Part shown: positions 8,738 to 16,654 of the stretch, in pieces | How the letters are laid out: every line of letters begins with the position of its first letter | How positions within the stretch are numbered: position 1 is the stretch's first letter | Origin: Verrucomicrobiaceae bacterium | Lineage (GTDB): Bacteria; Verrucomicrobiota; Verrucomicrobiia; Verrucomicrobiales; Verrucomicrobiaceae | Assembly (NCBI GenBank): GCA_027484445.1 | Contig: JAIXSY010000044.1 | Coordinates: 38,886 to 102,885 of the forward strand | Length of the DNA stretch: 64,000 nt | Direction of reading: 5' to 3' | Position numbers and translations under genes: made by a program | The notes under the pieces: generated by a model | What the model was told of the DNA's origin: nothing | What the model saw: the letters and a program-made list of their open reading frames with translations, nothing else | Database searches by the model: none

Positions 8738-10504
8738 ATGAAGCTCAGCTGTCAACGCTTCGAAGGGCTTCGCATTGATTACGATGCGAACCTCGACAGT
8801 GCGCGTGATGCCGTCATCAAAGCCATTGAATGGTTAAACGATCAAGGCCTCACGGATGAAGAATGCCAAGCCTGGGAACTTGTGCTGGCAGAAGCTAGCA
8901 CCAACTGTGTTTTGCACGCGACCAACGCAGACCCACTCCGGATCGAGCTGGTTGGCACAGAGAACAAAATCGAAATCTCTCTCACCGATCATAGCGTTGG
9001 CTTCGAGTGGCCCGATCACGCCGAGCTTCCCGAAGATGACGACAACGAGAATGGTCGCGGCCTGTTCATCATCCAAAACCTGACCGACCACTCGAGTTAC
9101 CTGCATGGTGCTCGTGAAAATGTGCTGAACCTCAGCCGCACGAGAACCAACCCAAAGCCTCTCGCCGAAGACCTGAGGGAAACGCTCGACCTGATGACGA
9201 GTGAAGTCGCTGCCTGCTACGAAACACTTGCCAACATCTTCCGAATCAGTGCAGAAGCCGCCAAAGATCTACCGCCCGATGAACTTGCCGCCAAGTGGCT
9301 AGAAGAACTATATCCCTTGTCTGGCGCTGACTTTTTGATCCTGCGCATGATCACCCCTGATGCAACTCAGCTTGCACTACTTGCGACAGCACATGCAAAT
9401 TCGAACTTATCGGAGTTCATAGAACTTAGCGATACTACCATGGTCGAATCTCGTGCAGCGAACGGCAGACAGGATTGCTGGTTTGATGCCAACACGACGT
9501 TTTCCAGCTCAGATCCTCTCACCTACTTGGGTGAATCCGTCAGTGGCTTCGCCCATCCTTTAGAAACCGGTGGTGAAGTCATCGGCGTGTTAACAATGGG
9601 TGTTCGATCTGCCCATTGGGAACCCAAAGCACGTGACATTCATGTCGTGCGCAGCCTGGCGGATTTCTTGGGCACTTTGCTTTACAGCCTGCGCAGCCGG
9701 GATGAATCCATTCATTCACGACTCATCCAGCGGGAACTGCAAATCGCTGCCGACATACAACGATCTCTGCTGCCTGCTGAGTTGCCTCAAAGCTCGACGC
9801 TTCAGAGCGCAGGCCATTTGACCACCGTCGGCGAAGTAGGCGGTGACTTTGTAGATGGCATTGCTCTTGCCGATGGAAGCCGGTTGTTTGTGATCGCTGA
9901 TGTCATGGGCAAAGGGGTGCCTGCCGCCCTCTTCGCAACAGCATTTCGCAGTTTACTGCATTCCCATCTCAACCTAGCCACACAGCCACGTGACTTGATG
10001 CGCAAACTTAATGCAGCCCTGTTTCCAGAACTTGATCGAGCAGAGATGTTCATCACGGTGCAACTGGCTTACATTACCGCTGATGCACTGACCCTACGAA
10101 CTTCAAGCGCTGGTCACAGCCCGCTCTTGGTCGCAAACTCCAAGACCGTAATTGAACTCCACGCCAACGGACCACCACTTGGAGTGATCAAAGATATTCC
10201 TTATGAGCAACAAGATCTCAGCTTGTCGGATTTCACGCATCTGATGTTGCATACCGATGGCCTCAGCGATCCGTCACTTCCCAAAGAATATGGTTTCAGC
10301 AAGGAGAGGCTGCATAGCTGGCTGAGAGTCACCTCAGTTGAGGGGATCGACGCGTGGGATGCACGAGATACGCTGCTTCACATGCATCACCTAAATCAGG
10401 ATGCAACCCACACACGTGACGACGCGACCTTTGTGATTCTGACCCGAGAAGGTGCCCTTCGCCACAAACCTCTGCCCCACACTCTTACACATGCCCACCG
10501 ATAA
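8738..10504 (+). CDS. RsbW-like HATPase - GAF - SpoIIE/PP2C phosphatase
   Basis: 588 residues. The N-terminal HATPase (about 1-140) has the N-box ELVLAEASTNCVLHA, a weak G1 box (LTDHSVGFEW) and G2 NGRGLFIIQNL. A GAF-like domain follows (about 165-310). The C-terminal PP2C/SpoIIE domain (about 335-575) has IQRSLLPAELP, GEVGGDFVDG, VIADVMGKGVPAAL, SSAGHSPLL and HTDGLSD. The protein therefore carries an RsbW-type Ser kinase and an RsbU/SpoIIE-type phosphatase on one chain, presumably setting the phosphorylation state of the STAS protein encoded upstream. The GAF domain is a likely signal input. The gene overlaps the following receiver gene by 14 bp. Layout resembles SypE (RsbW - receiver - PP2C), but with GAF in place of the central receiver. 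Confidence 0.88.
   Translation: MKLSCQRFEGLRIDYDANLDSARDAVIKAIEWLNDQGLTDEECQAWELVLAEASTNCVLHATNADPLRIELVGTENKIEISLTDHSVGFEWPDHAELPEDDDNENGRGLFIIQNLTDHSSYLHGARENVLNLSRTRTNPKPLAEDLRETLDLMTSEVAACYETLANIFRISAEAAKDLPPDELAAKWLEELYPLSGADFLILRMITPDATQLALLATAHANSNLSEFIELSDTTMVESRAANGRQDCWFDANTTFSSSDPLTYLGESVSGFAHPLETGGEVIGVLTMGVRSAHWEPKARDIHVVRSLADFLGTLLYSLRSRDESIHSRLIQRELQIAADIQRSLLPAELPQSSTLQSAGHLTTVGEVGGDFVDGIALADGSRLFVIADVMGKGVPAALFATAFRSLLHSHLNLATQPRDLMRKLNAALFPELDRAEMFITVQLAYITADALTLRTSSAGHSPLLVANSKTVIELHANGPPLGVIKDIPYEQQDLSLSDFTHLMLHTDGLSDPSLPKEYGFSKERLHSWLRVTSVEGIDAWDARDTLLHMHHLNQDATHTRDDATFVILTREGALRHKPLPHTLTHAHR
10330..10345 (+). promoter_or_regulatory. Intragenic match to the EPS-regulon palindrome
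   Basis: CACC-T-CA-GT-TG-A-GGGG followed by ATC, inside the PP2C gene and ending 145 nt before the receiver gene at 10491. The arms pair at six of seven positions. It could drive an internal promoter for the receiver gene or be coincidence in coding sequence. Confidence 0.25.
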
Positions 10505-10862
10505 GCCTATTCTTGTTGTCGATGATGAGCCGCATATTCGACGCGTCACGGAACTCAGCATGAAACCTCTAGGGCATCGTGTTCTGGTCGCTTCCGATGG
10601 CCAAGAAGCCTTGAATATCGCCAAGCGGGAAAACCCATGCATCATTCTTTTGGATCACATCATGCCAAACATGGATGGGCGGGAAGCCTTGGATCAACTC
10701 AAAACAGATCCACACACACGTGACATTCCTGTCGTGATCCTGAGCGCGCGAGGTCAACTTGCAGTTGGTCATTACAAAGGTTTCGAAGCAGCTACCCTTT
10801 TTGTTTCCAAACCCTTCAGCCCAACTCTGCTGCGAAGAGAAATCCAGCGCCTGATCGCTTAA
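10491..10862 (+). CDS. Single-domain response regulator (receiver)
   Basis: 123 residues forming one receiver domain with no output domain: acidic pair VVDDEPHIRR, phosphoacceptor in IILLDHIMPNMDG, conserved Ser in VILSARG and Lys in FVSKPFSP. Start ATG 10491 was chosen because MPTDKPILVVDD is the usual N-terminus; it overlaps the PP2C gene by 14 bp, so translation is coupled. It probably receives phosphate from one of the hybrid kinases (the H-NOX kinase has an HPt domain) and acts by protein contact, perhaps on the HATPase/PP2C protein encoded upstream. That link is inferred. Confidence 0.9.
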   Translation: MPTDKPILVVDDEPHIRRVTELSMKPLGHRVLVASDGQEALNIAKRENPCIILLDHIMPNMDGREALDQLKTDPHTRDIPVVILSARGQLAVGHYKGFEAATLFVSKPFSPTLLRREIQRLIA

Positions 10863-10905
10863 CCAAGGATGACTCCACTCACACGAAACTATCCAGCCTA
10901 AACCT

Positions 10906-12090
10906 ATGCAAGAACGTCTCGACTTATTCATCATGATTGATGCCTGTGGGTGGGAAATCATTCAGCAGAGACCACGGTTTCTGCAAGACATAGCTCCGCA
11001 TCGCCGCAAACTAGAAAGCGTCTTTGGCTACAGCAGCGCTTGTGTTCCAAGCATCCTGAGTGGTAGGTGGCCAGACGAGCATCAGAACTGGTGCTACTTC
11101 ATTCACGATCCCCAAAACTCTCCTTTCGCTTCGCTTCGTTGGTTACGCTGGATTCCGAAAGCATTCACAGGCCGTCGCATCGTTCGCCGTTATCTCACCA
11201 AATGGGTAAAACAGCGACTCGGGTTTCAAGGTTATTTCGATCTCTACAACATTCCTTTCCACCACATTCACCTCTACGATTTCACAGAGAAAAAAAGTCC
11301 GCTCAAGCCCCAAGGGATGAATCGGGGGCAGAATATCTTCGATCAACTTCAGCAAGCTAAAATTCCCTACTTCGTCACCGACCCGTCTCTAACCGAAGAA
11401 ATCAACCGAGACGCTTTGGATAACTCAATTCGCAGTGAAACGATTCATTTTGCCTTTCAGTATTGGGCAGGACTGGATGGCCTTCTCCATCGAGTTGGTA
11501 ATCAATCCCCAGAAATTGACACTAAACTTAGTGAATACGAGCGCTGGATCGACAGAACAGTCGCCCTAGCGAGGAAGCATTATCGTGAAGTGAATGTTCA
11601 TGTTTTCAGCGATCACGGGATGGCAAACTGTGACATCCACCTGGACTTAGCTTCACAAATTGAAACGTTAGGTCTTCGGATTGGTTTTGATTACAATGTG
11701 GTCTATGATAGCACCATGGCACGCTTTTGGTTCTTCAATGCATTGGCCAAAAAACGCATCACAAAAGCACTTCAATCCGTCAATGAGGGGAGAATCATGG
11801 GAGATGACGAACTCAAGCAATTCAGAGCTTACTTTGAAGACGGTAAATTTGGAGAGCTGATCTTCCTCGTTCAGGAAGGAACTTTGATTGTTCCAAGTCA
11901 CATGGGCGAACGTCCGATCCGAGCCATGCATGGTTATCACCCACATGCACCTCAGAGCTATGCGACACTTTTCAGCAGCACAACCGATGTGCCAGAGGAC
12001 ATCACCCACATTCCCCACATTCATCGTCTCATGCTGCGCGCGATCTCGCGACCAGCAGCAAGCACCCATGATCACGCTCTAGCCGCTTAA
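10906..12090 (+). CDS. Alkaline-phosphatase-superfamily phosphodiesterase/transferase
   Basis: 394 residues with scattered metal-site motifs of the type I phosphodiesterase/nucleotide pyrophosphatase clan: MIDACGWE near the start (first metal Asp), SSACVPSILSGRWPDEH (nucleophile region, Ser in place of the usual Thr/Ser), VFSDHGMANCDIH (second metal pair) and MHGYHPHAP (late His). No signal peptide or membrane helix is evident, so it is probably cytoplasmic. In a polysaccharide locus such proteins may move or remove phosphate-linked substituents or cleave nucleotide sugars; the substrate cannot be named. It follows the receiver gene by 43 bp and precedes the FkbM methyltransferase by 4 bp. 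Confidence 0.75.
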   Translation: MQERLDLFIMIDACGWEIIQQRPRFLQDIAPHRRKLESVFGYSSACVPSILSGRWPDEHQNWCYFIHDPQNSPFASLRWLRWIPKAFTGRRIVRRYLTKWVKQRLGFQGYFDLYNIPFHHIHLYDFTEKKSPLKPQGMNRGQNIFDQLQQAKIPYFVTDPSLTEEINRDALDNSIRSETIHFAFQYWAGLDGLLHRVGNQSPEIDTKLSEYERWIDRTVALARKHYREVNVHVFSDHGMANCDIHLDLASQIETLGLRIGFDYNVVYDSTMARFWFFNALAKKRITKALQSVNEGRIMGDDELKQFRAYFEDGKFGELIFLVQEGTLIVPSHMGERPIRAMHGYHPHAPQSYATLFSSTTDVPEDITHIPHIHRLMLRAISRPAASTHDHALAA

Positions 12091-12094
12091 TGCC

Positions 12095-12814
12095 ATGACA
12101 CTCACCTACCCGCATTTCATTCAAGACTTCCTGACTCGCTGGCACTTCAAATTCACTTTACCCGCTAAAAAAAGGGCCTTGTTGCACGGAGTCGAACTCG
12201 ACATCAGCCTGCTATCTTCCCTCATGAAGAATCACATTCTTCAGGGCCGATATGAGCATCAAGAACGGAAACTTGTGCAAGAATGCATCACCTCAGAGGA
12301 TGTGATTCTTGAACTTGGAGGCGCCATTGGATTCATTGGTCTCTTTTGTCGAAAAATCATCGGTGTGAAACATCACCTAACCGTTGAACCAAATCCAAAA
12401 ACATTGGCTATGCTCCGAAGAAACTACGAGCTCAATCAACTAAAGCCACTCGTGATTGAGGCTGCAGCATCCTCTAGCGATGGCGAGATTGAACTCGATA
12501 TCGGGGGAGAATTCTGGGAAAACAGCATAGTGAACTCCCGTCTTGAGAGCAAAACCATCCAAGTGCGTTCCATGAGTCTGCGGAGCATCATTCAAGAAAT
12601 GCCTGCAACACCGACTGCATTGATCTGCGATATCGAAGGTGCAGAAATCCATTTGGATTTGAAGCAGATTCCAGAAAGCGTCACGCGCATCATCATTGAG
12701 TTGCATCCCAGCATCGTCGGGGAAGAAGCACATCAAAATGTGATCCAACGTATTCACGAGCTTGGATTCAGGACTGCCAGCATCCAAGAAAACACATGGT
12801 TGTTTGTACGATAA
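12095..12814 (+). CDS. FkbM family methyltransferase
   Basis: 239 residues with a class I SAM-binding fold: motif I VILELGGAIGFIGL (about residues 69-82), an acidic residue after strand 2 (HLTVEPNP) and the FkbM-typical SLRSIIQEMPATPTALICDIEGAE with the DIEGAE motif near 175-180. FkbM enzymes O-methylate sugars or polyketides. Here it would most simply methylate a sugar of the EPS repeat unit, in keeping with its place between a phosphodiesterase and the flippase. Last gene of the run starting at 6382, since a new regulon site follows at 12865. Confidence 0.88.
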   Translation: MTLTYPHFIQDFLTRWHFKFTLPAKKRALLHGVELDISLLSSLMKNHILQGRYEHQERKLVQECITSEDVILELGGAIGFIGLFCRKIIGVKHHLTVEPNPKTLAMLRRNYELNQLKPLVIEAAASSSDGEIELDIGGEFWENSIVNSRLESKTIQVRSMSLRSIIQEMPATPTALICDIEGAEIHLDLKQIPESVTRIIIELHPSIVGEEAHQNVIQRIHELGFRTASIQENTWLFVR

Positions 12815-12864
12815 GGAGAGCATTTTTCATGCTAGCTCAGCGGCCAGAGCACCCGAATAAAATG

Positions 12865-12880
12865 CCACCCACCTGAGGGG
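12865..12880 (+). promoter_or_regulatory. Palindromic EPS-regulon site 4
   Basis: CCAC-C-CA-CC-TG-A-GGGG followed by ATTGTT, ending 40 nt before ATG 12921 of the flippase. It is nearly identical over about 20 bases, including the ATTGT tail, to the sites at 24138 and 28052. Confidence 0.7.
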
Positions 12881-12920
12881 ATTGTTCAGCATCGAGTCAT
12901 CGACAACCTTCGACAATCCC

Positions 12921-14486
12921 ATGACCTACAACGACCTTCAAAACCGAATCTGGAGCAATGCCCTTTCCAATTACCTTCGGACCTTTGTGGGAATTGGAGT
13001 CGGTCTTGTCACGTTTCGGCTACTCTATCAAGCGATGCCCAAGGAGTCCTTTGGATTTTGGTCTTTGCTCTGGAGTGTGTTCGGCTACGGCATTCTCTTG
13101 GATTTCGGCTTTGGCTTCGCTGCACAAAAGCGAGTAGCCGAGTTATCTGTCACCAAGGATTGGGCTCAGCTTAGCCGAGTGCTCAGCACCATTCTCTTTT
13201 TCTATTTCGGCATTGCCATCTTGTTGGCCAGCATTGTCGCCCTGGCTTCGAATCCAATCATTGAGCTCTTTGGTGTCTCTCCGAGTCACCGAGAGGAGTT
13301 TCGCCTGGCTATGATTGTTTTTTTTGCCGCGATTGGCTTTGCCTTCCCTCTCGGCATCTTTCCAGAGATCCTACGCGGACAACAGCGCATTAGCCTAGCG
13401 AACAACATCATCACTCTCGCTTTGCTAGGACGTCTTTCTGTGATGATTTGGGCAGTCTATGCTCAGTGGAGCTTTTTAAGCATCATGATCACAGCACTTT
13501 TTTTCACGCTGGTTCCTGATCTTGTTTGTGCTTTCTTTGCCTTGAAGCACATGCCCGAAGTGCGACTGCGCCCGCAGTTTTTTTCGCGTGGAATGATGCG
13601 CGAAACCATGGCCTTTTCCATCTTCGCCTACATCAGCACAGCCACAAATCTGATTTTAGGAAAGACCGACCAACTCGTTCTTGGAGCCACACTTTCCGTC
13701 GGTGCTATCGCACTTTATCAAGCAGGTGCGAAGGTAGCTGAAATTTTCGCACAATTTACAAAGCAACTTCAAGACACGCTATCTCCAGCAGCTGCACATC
13801 TGCATGCGAGTGGCGACCAAGACTCGATTCGAGATCTACTCAGACAGGGAACAAGGTGGAGTGCTCTCATTGCTACACCCCTCTATGTGTTTTGTGCTTT
13901 TGAAATGGAAAGAATGTTATGGCTACTCACGGGTGAAGCTACAATCAGTCATGAAACAATAACTGTCGCTCAGATCCTGCTTTTTTGGTTTTATACCACC
14001 ACACTGACTCACAGTGTCAGCAAACGCATCTACATGATGACCGGTCATGAGCGTCGATTGATGTGGCTAGGTGTGGGTGAAGCGGTTGCGAATCTTGGGC
14101 TAAGCATCGCTTTAGTGTTTGCATTTCGAAATGTTGCGAGTGTGGCCATTGGTTCTCTGATCCCAACTCTATTCTTCGGTTGGTTTAAACTTTGGCCATG
14201 GATGTCACGAGACATTGGCATATCTCCTTTGCGACTGCTCCGAGAGTCGGTTCTCACACCAGCACTCTGCTCACTGCCAGCCGTCCTGGTGCTTGGCACG
14301 ATGAATAATCTTCCCCAGCTTCAGAACAATTTGGTGCTCTCCACGCTATTGCCGACTGGCTTTGCTGCCACCCTGACGGCAATTGCTTTGTGGCACGTTG
14401 CGCTGAAGCCTGAGGAAAGAGTAGCTGTGCGACGTCGATTCAGTAAAAATCGTGTCGAATCCACAGAAGTCGCCTGCTGCATCTGA
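12921..14486 (+). CDS. Wzx-type polysaccharide flippase (MOP superfamily)
   Basis: 521 residues from ATG 12921; a longer TTG start at 12882 would begin just inside the conserved upstream element and is rejected. The protein is hydrophobic throughout with about 12-14 predicted helices, for example FLYQAMP-flanked early helices, ILFFYFGIAILLASIVALA and LLFWFYTTTLTHSVSKRI. The architecture matches Wzx/RfbX flippases that move undecaprenyl-linked repeat units across the inner membrane. It is the first gene after regulon site 4 and is followed by two glycosyltransferases. With the Wzy-like protein at 30710 and the co-polymerase at 24191 it defines a Wzx/Wzy pathway. Confidence 0.88.
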   Translation: MTYNDLQNRIWSNALSNYLRTFVGIGVGLVTFRLLYQAMPKESFGFWSLLWSVFGYGILLDFGFGFAAQKRVAELSVTKDWAQLSRVLSTILFFYFGIAILLASIVALASNPIIELFGVSPSHREEFRLAMIVFFAAIGFAFPLGIFPEILRGQQRISLANNIITLALLGRLSVMIWAVYAQWSFLSIMITALFFTLVPDLVCAFFALKHMPEVRLRPQFFSRGMMRETMAFSIFAYISTATNLILGKTDQLVLGATLSVGAIALYQAGAKVAEIFAQFTKQLQDTLSPAAAHLHASGDQDSIRDLLRQGTRWSALIATPLYVFCAFEMERMLWLLTGEATISHETITVAQILLFWFYTTTLTHSVSKRIYMMTGHERRLMWLGVGEAVANLGLSIALVFAFRNVASVAIGSLIPTLFFGWFKLWPWMSRDIGISPLRLLRESVLTPALCSLPAVLVLGTMNNLPQLQNNLVLSTLLPTGFAATLTAIALWHVALKPEERVAVRRRFSKNRVESTEVACCI

Positions 14487-14534
14487 TCAAAATTTGGTGC
14501 TACAACTGATTCACAGTTCAACCCACGATTGCCC

Positions 14535-15806
14535 ATGAAGGTTGCTCACATCCTACGGAAGTATGACCCAAATCAGTGGGGAGGGACAGAAACTGCCGTT
14601 TTGCGTCTCATCCAAGGACTGAATCAACATCAGATTACTTCCACCGTTCATGCGCCAAGGAGCACTTCCGAAAATGCAAATGATCCCCTTCAAGAGATAG
14701 GCACACGCGTGCAGCGTTATCGTGCGTTTGTACCTGTCAGTGGAATCTCGAAACAACAGTGCAACGAGCTCATTTCGTGGGGTGGAAACTTGTTTTCCTG
14801 GGAACTTTTTTTGCACCTTCTTCAGGACTCCGGTGATGTGATTCATTCACATGCCATCAATCGAATCGCAGGCATTGGTCTTCGTGTAGCACGATGGAAG
14901 CGAATTCCTCACGTGGTTACTTTGCACGGGGGAGCCATGGACATACCAACTGAAGTTTCGGAAAAACTTACAGAACCCCTTCAAGGAGGATGGGAGTGGG
15001 GAAAAGCTTTGGGGGCTCTAGTTCAGAGTCGTCGTGTGCTCGAAATCACAGATGCCATTTTCACCTGCAATCCTCAAGAAGCTCGCCTGTTGCAAGCAAG
15101 GTATCCACAACAGCGCATCATGGTCCAACCACACAGTGTGCCAGCATCACACTATGCTCAAGATCATCGCGACTCTGCTCTACGGGCATTTCCACAAATT
15201 GCAGGACGCGATCTCCTCATTAAAGTGGCACGCCTCGATCCTGCCAAAAACTTACCCTGGTTAGTCCGTCAGTTGCCAGAAATCAAAAGACGTCATCCCA
15301 ATGCTATGCTTGCTCTCGTGGGGGCTGAGACCACGCAAAGCGTTGTTGAAGAACTCAAACAGACAATTACTCAACTTGGACTTGAAAATGATGTATTGCT
15401 TACAGGGGGCCTAACCTCAGGTTCCCCCGAGCTGATAGGACTGATTCAGCAAGCTCGGATTTTTGTTCTGTGCAGCACAGCTGAACCTTTTGGCATCGTG
15501 ATTCTTGAAGCCTGGGCAGCAGGAACGCCAGTGATTGCCTCTCGAACCTCAGGACCAATCGCATTGATCGAACCAGGAAGAACAGGATTACTCTTCGATC
15601 TCGAAAAGCCCAACGAATTTCATCAAGCCATTGACTCCGTTCTCCTCCATTCAGATCAGGCTCTTCACTTGAGGAATGAAGCACAAAGTCACGTTCTTGC
15701 CCAGTTTGATGTTCCTCAGGTCGCTTCCAGAGTCGCGAAAGTTTATGAGGAGCTGAAATCCAGAACTGAACAAACAACCTTTCAGAAAGCCTACGCTCTG
15801 CCATGA
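14535..15806 (+). CDS. Glycosyltransferase family 4
   Basis: 423 residues. Start ATG 14535 gives MKVAHILRKYDPNQWGGTE, a classic GT4 N-terminus (GGTE acceptor loop). The donor half has LLIKVARLDPAKNLPWLV and a EPFGIVILEAWAAGTPVIAS segment with the E-x7-E-type donor-binding motif. It is predicted to act at the cytoplasmic face in repeat-unit assembly. It lies 48 bp after the flippase without a new regulon site and overlaps the next GT2 gene by 4 bp (ATGA), so these three genes are probably one unit. Confidence 0.88.
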   Translation: MKVAHILRKYDPNQWGGTETAVLRLIQGLNQHQITSTVHAPRSTSENANDPLQEIGTRVQRYRAFVPVSGISKQQCNELISWGGNLFSWELFLHLLQDSGDVIHSHAINRIAGIGLRVARWKRIPHVVTLHGGAMDIPTEVSEKLTEPLQGGWEWGKALGALVQSRRVLEITDAIFTCNPQEARLLQARYPQQRIMVQPHSVPASHYAQDHRDSALRAFPQIAGRDLLIKVARLDPAKNLPWLVRQLPEIKRRHPNAMLALVGAETTQSVVEELKQTITQLGLENDVLLTGGLTSGSPELIGLIQQARIFVLCSTAEPFGIVILEAWAAGTPVIASRTSGPIALIEPGRTGLLFDLEKPNEFHQAIDSVLLHSDQALHLRNEAQSHVLAQFDVPQVASRVAKVYEELKSRTEQTTFQKAYALP

Positions 15807-16654
15807 CATCGCCCGTGATTAGCATCGTCATGCGTTCATACAATGAAGCTTGGGCGCTTCAGGAAACGTTGCCTGCTCTTGCAAACCAAGACTATCCAAA
15901 TGTAGAACTCATTGTCATCGATAGTGGGAGCACAGATGGTTCCCAAGAGCTCATTCTCGCAGCCAAGCCGGCACACTTTGTTCAAATCACTCCGCAGGAA
16001 TACAACCCCAGTCGAGTTATGAATCATGGCATGAGACTGGCTCGAGGTGAAAGAGTTTTATTCTTGAATGCAGACGCTACCCCACAAGGCCCAAATTGGT
16101 TAAGACCCTTGGCAGATGCTCTGATCGACGAAACCGTGGCTGCATGTTTTGGACGTCAAATACCTCGACCTGATTGTCAGGCCGTGTTTGCCTGCGATTA
16201 TGATCGGTGTTTTGGAGCGAAGCGTGAATCAGCCAACTGGAAGCACTTTTTCAGCATGGTCAGCAGCGGATTGAGAAAAGACATATGGGCGAAGCGAGGC
16301 TTTCGAGAAGATTTGCAATATGCAGAAGATGATGAATACACCCGGTGGTGCATCGCTCAGGGATACCACGTGCAATACGTGCCTGAGTCAGTAGCCATGC
16401 ACAGTCACAACTACTCGCCTCAGCAAGCTCGCAAACGCGCACAAGGCGACGCACGAGCTCTAGCTCAATCGGGAAGTGTCACGCATCGTGACAAAAGCTG
16501 GCTTAAAACGGTTGCTCTAGGTTTTCTGAATGATCTCCGTCACGACATCATTTGGCTGAGACGAAATGATCGCTTGTCAGAATTACCTCATGCCATGTGC
16601 ATCCGCTGGAACCAGAGGATTGGTAAATACGACGGCTTTGTGAAGATCAACTGA
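15803..16654 (+). CDS. Glycosyltransferase family 2
   Basis: 283 residues with a GT-A fold: ISIVMRSYNEAWALQETL at the start, LIVIDSGSTDGSQE, and the metal/donor motif FLNADATPQGPNWL (DxD equivalent NAD). Later EDDEYTRWCIAQGY looks like the catalytic base ED region of GT2 enzymes. The pattern is close to rhamnosyltransferase-like GT2 proteins, but the sugar is not certain. Translationally coupled to the upstream GT4. Its end overlaps by 8 bp the end of the convergent hybrid kinase gene. Confidence 0.87.
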   Translation: MTSPVISIVMRSYNEAWALQETLPALANQDYPNVELIVIDSGSTDGSQELILAAKPAHFVQITPQEYNPSRVMNHGMRLARGERVLFLNADATPQGPNWLRPLADALIDETVAACFGRQIPRPDCQAVFACDYDRCFGAKRESANWKHFFSMVSSGLRKDIWAKRGFREDLQYAEDDEYTRWCIAQGYHVQYVPESVAMHSHNYSPQQARKRAQGDARALAQSGSVTHRDKSWLKTVALGFLNDLRHDIIWLRRNDRLSELPHAMCIRWNQRIGKYDGFVKIN

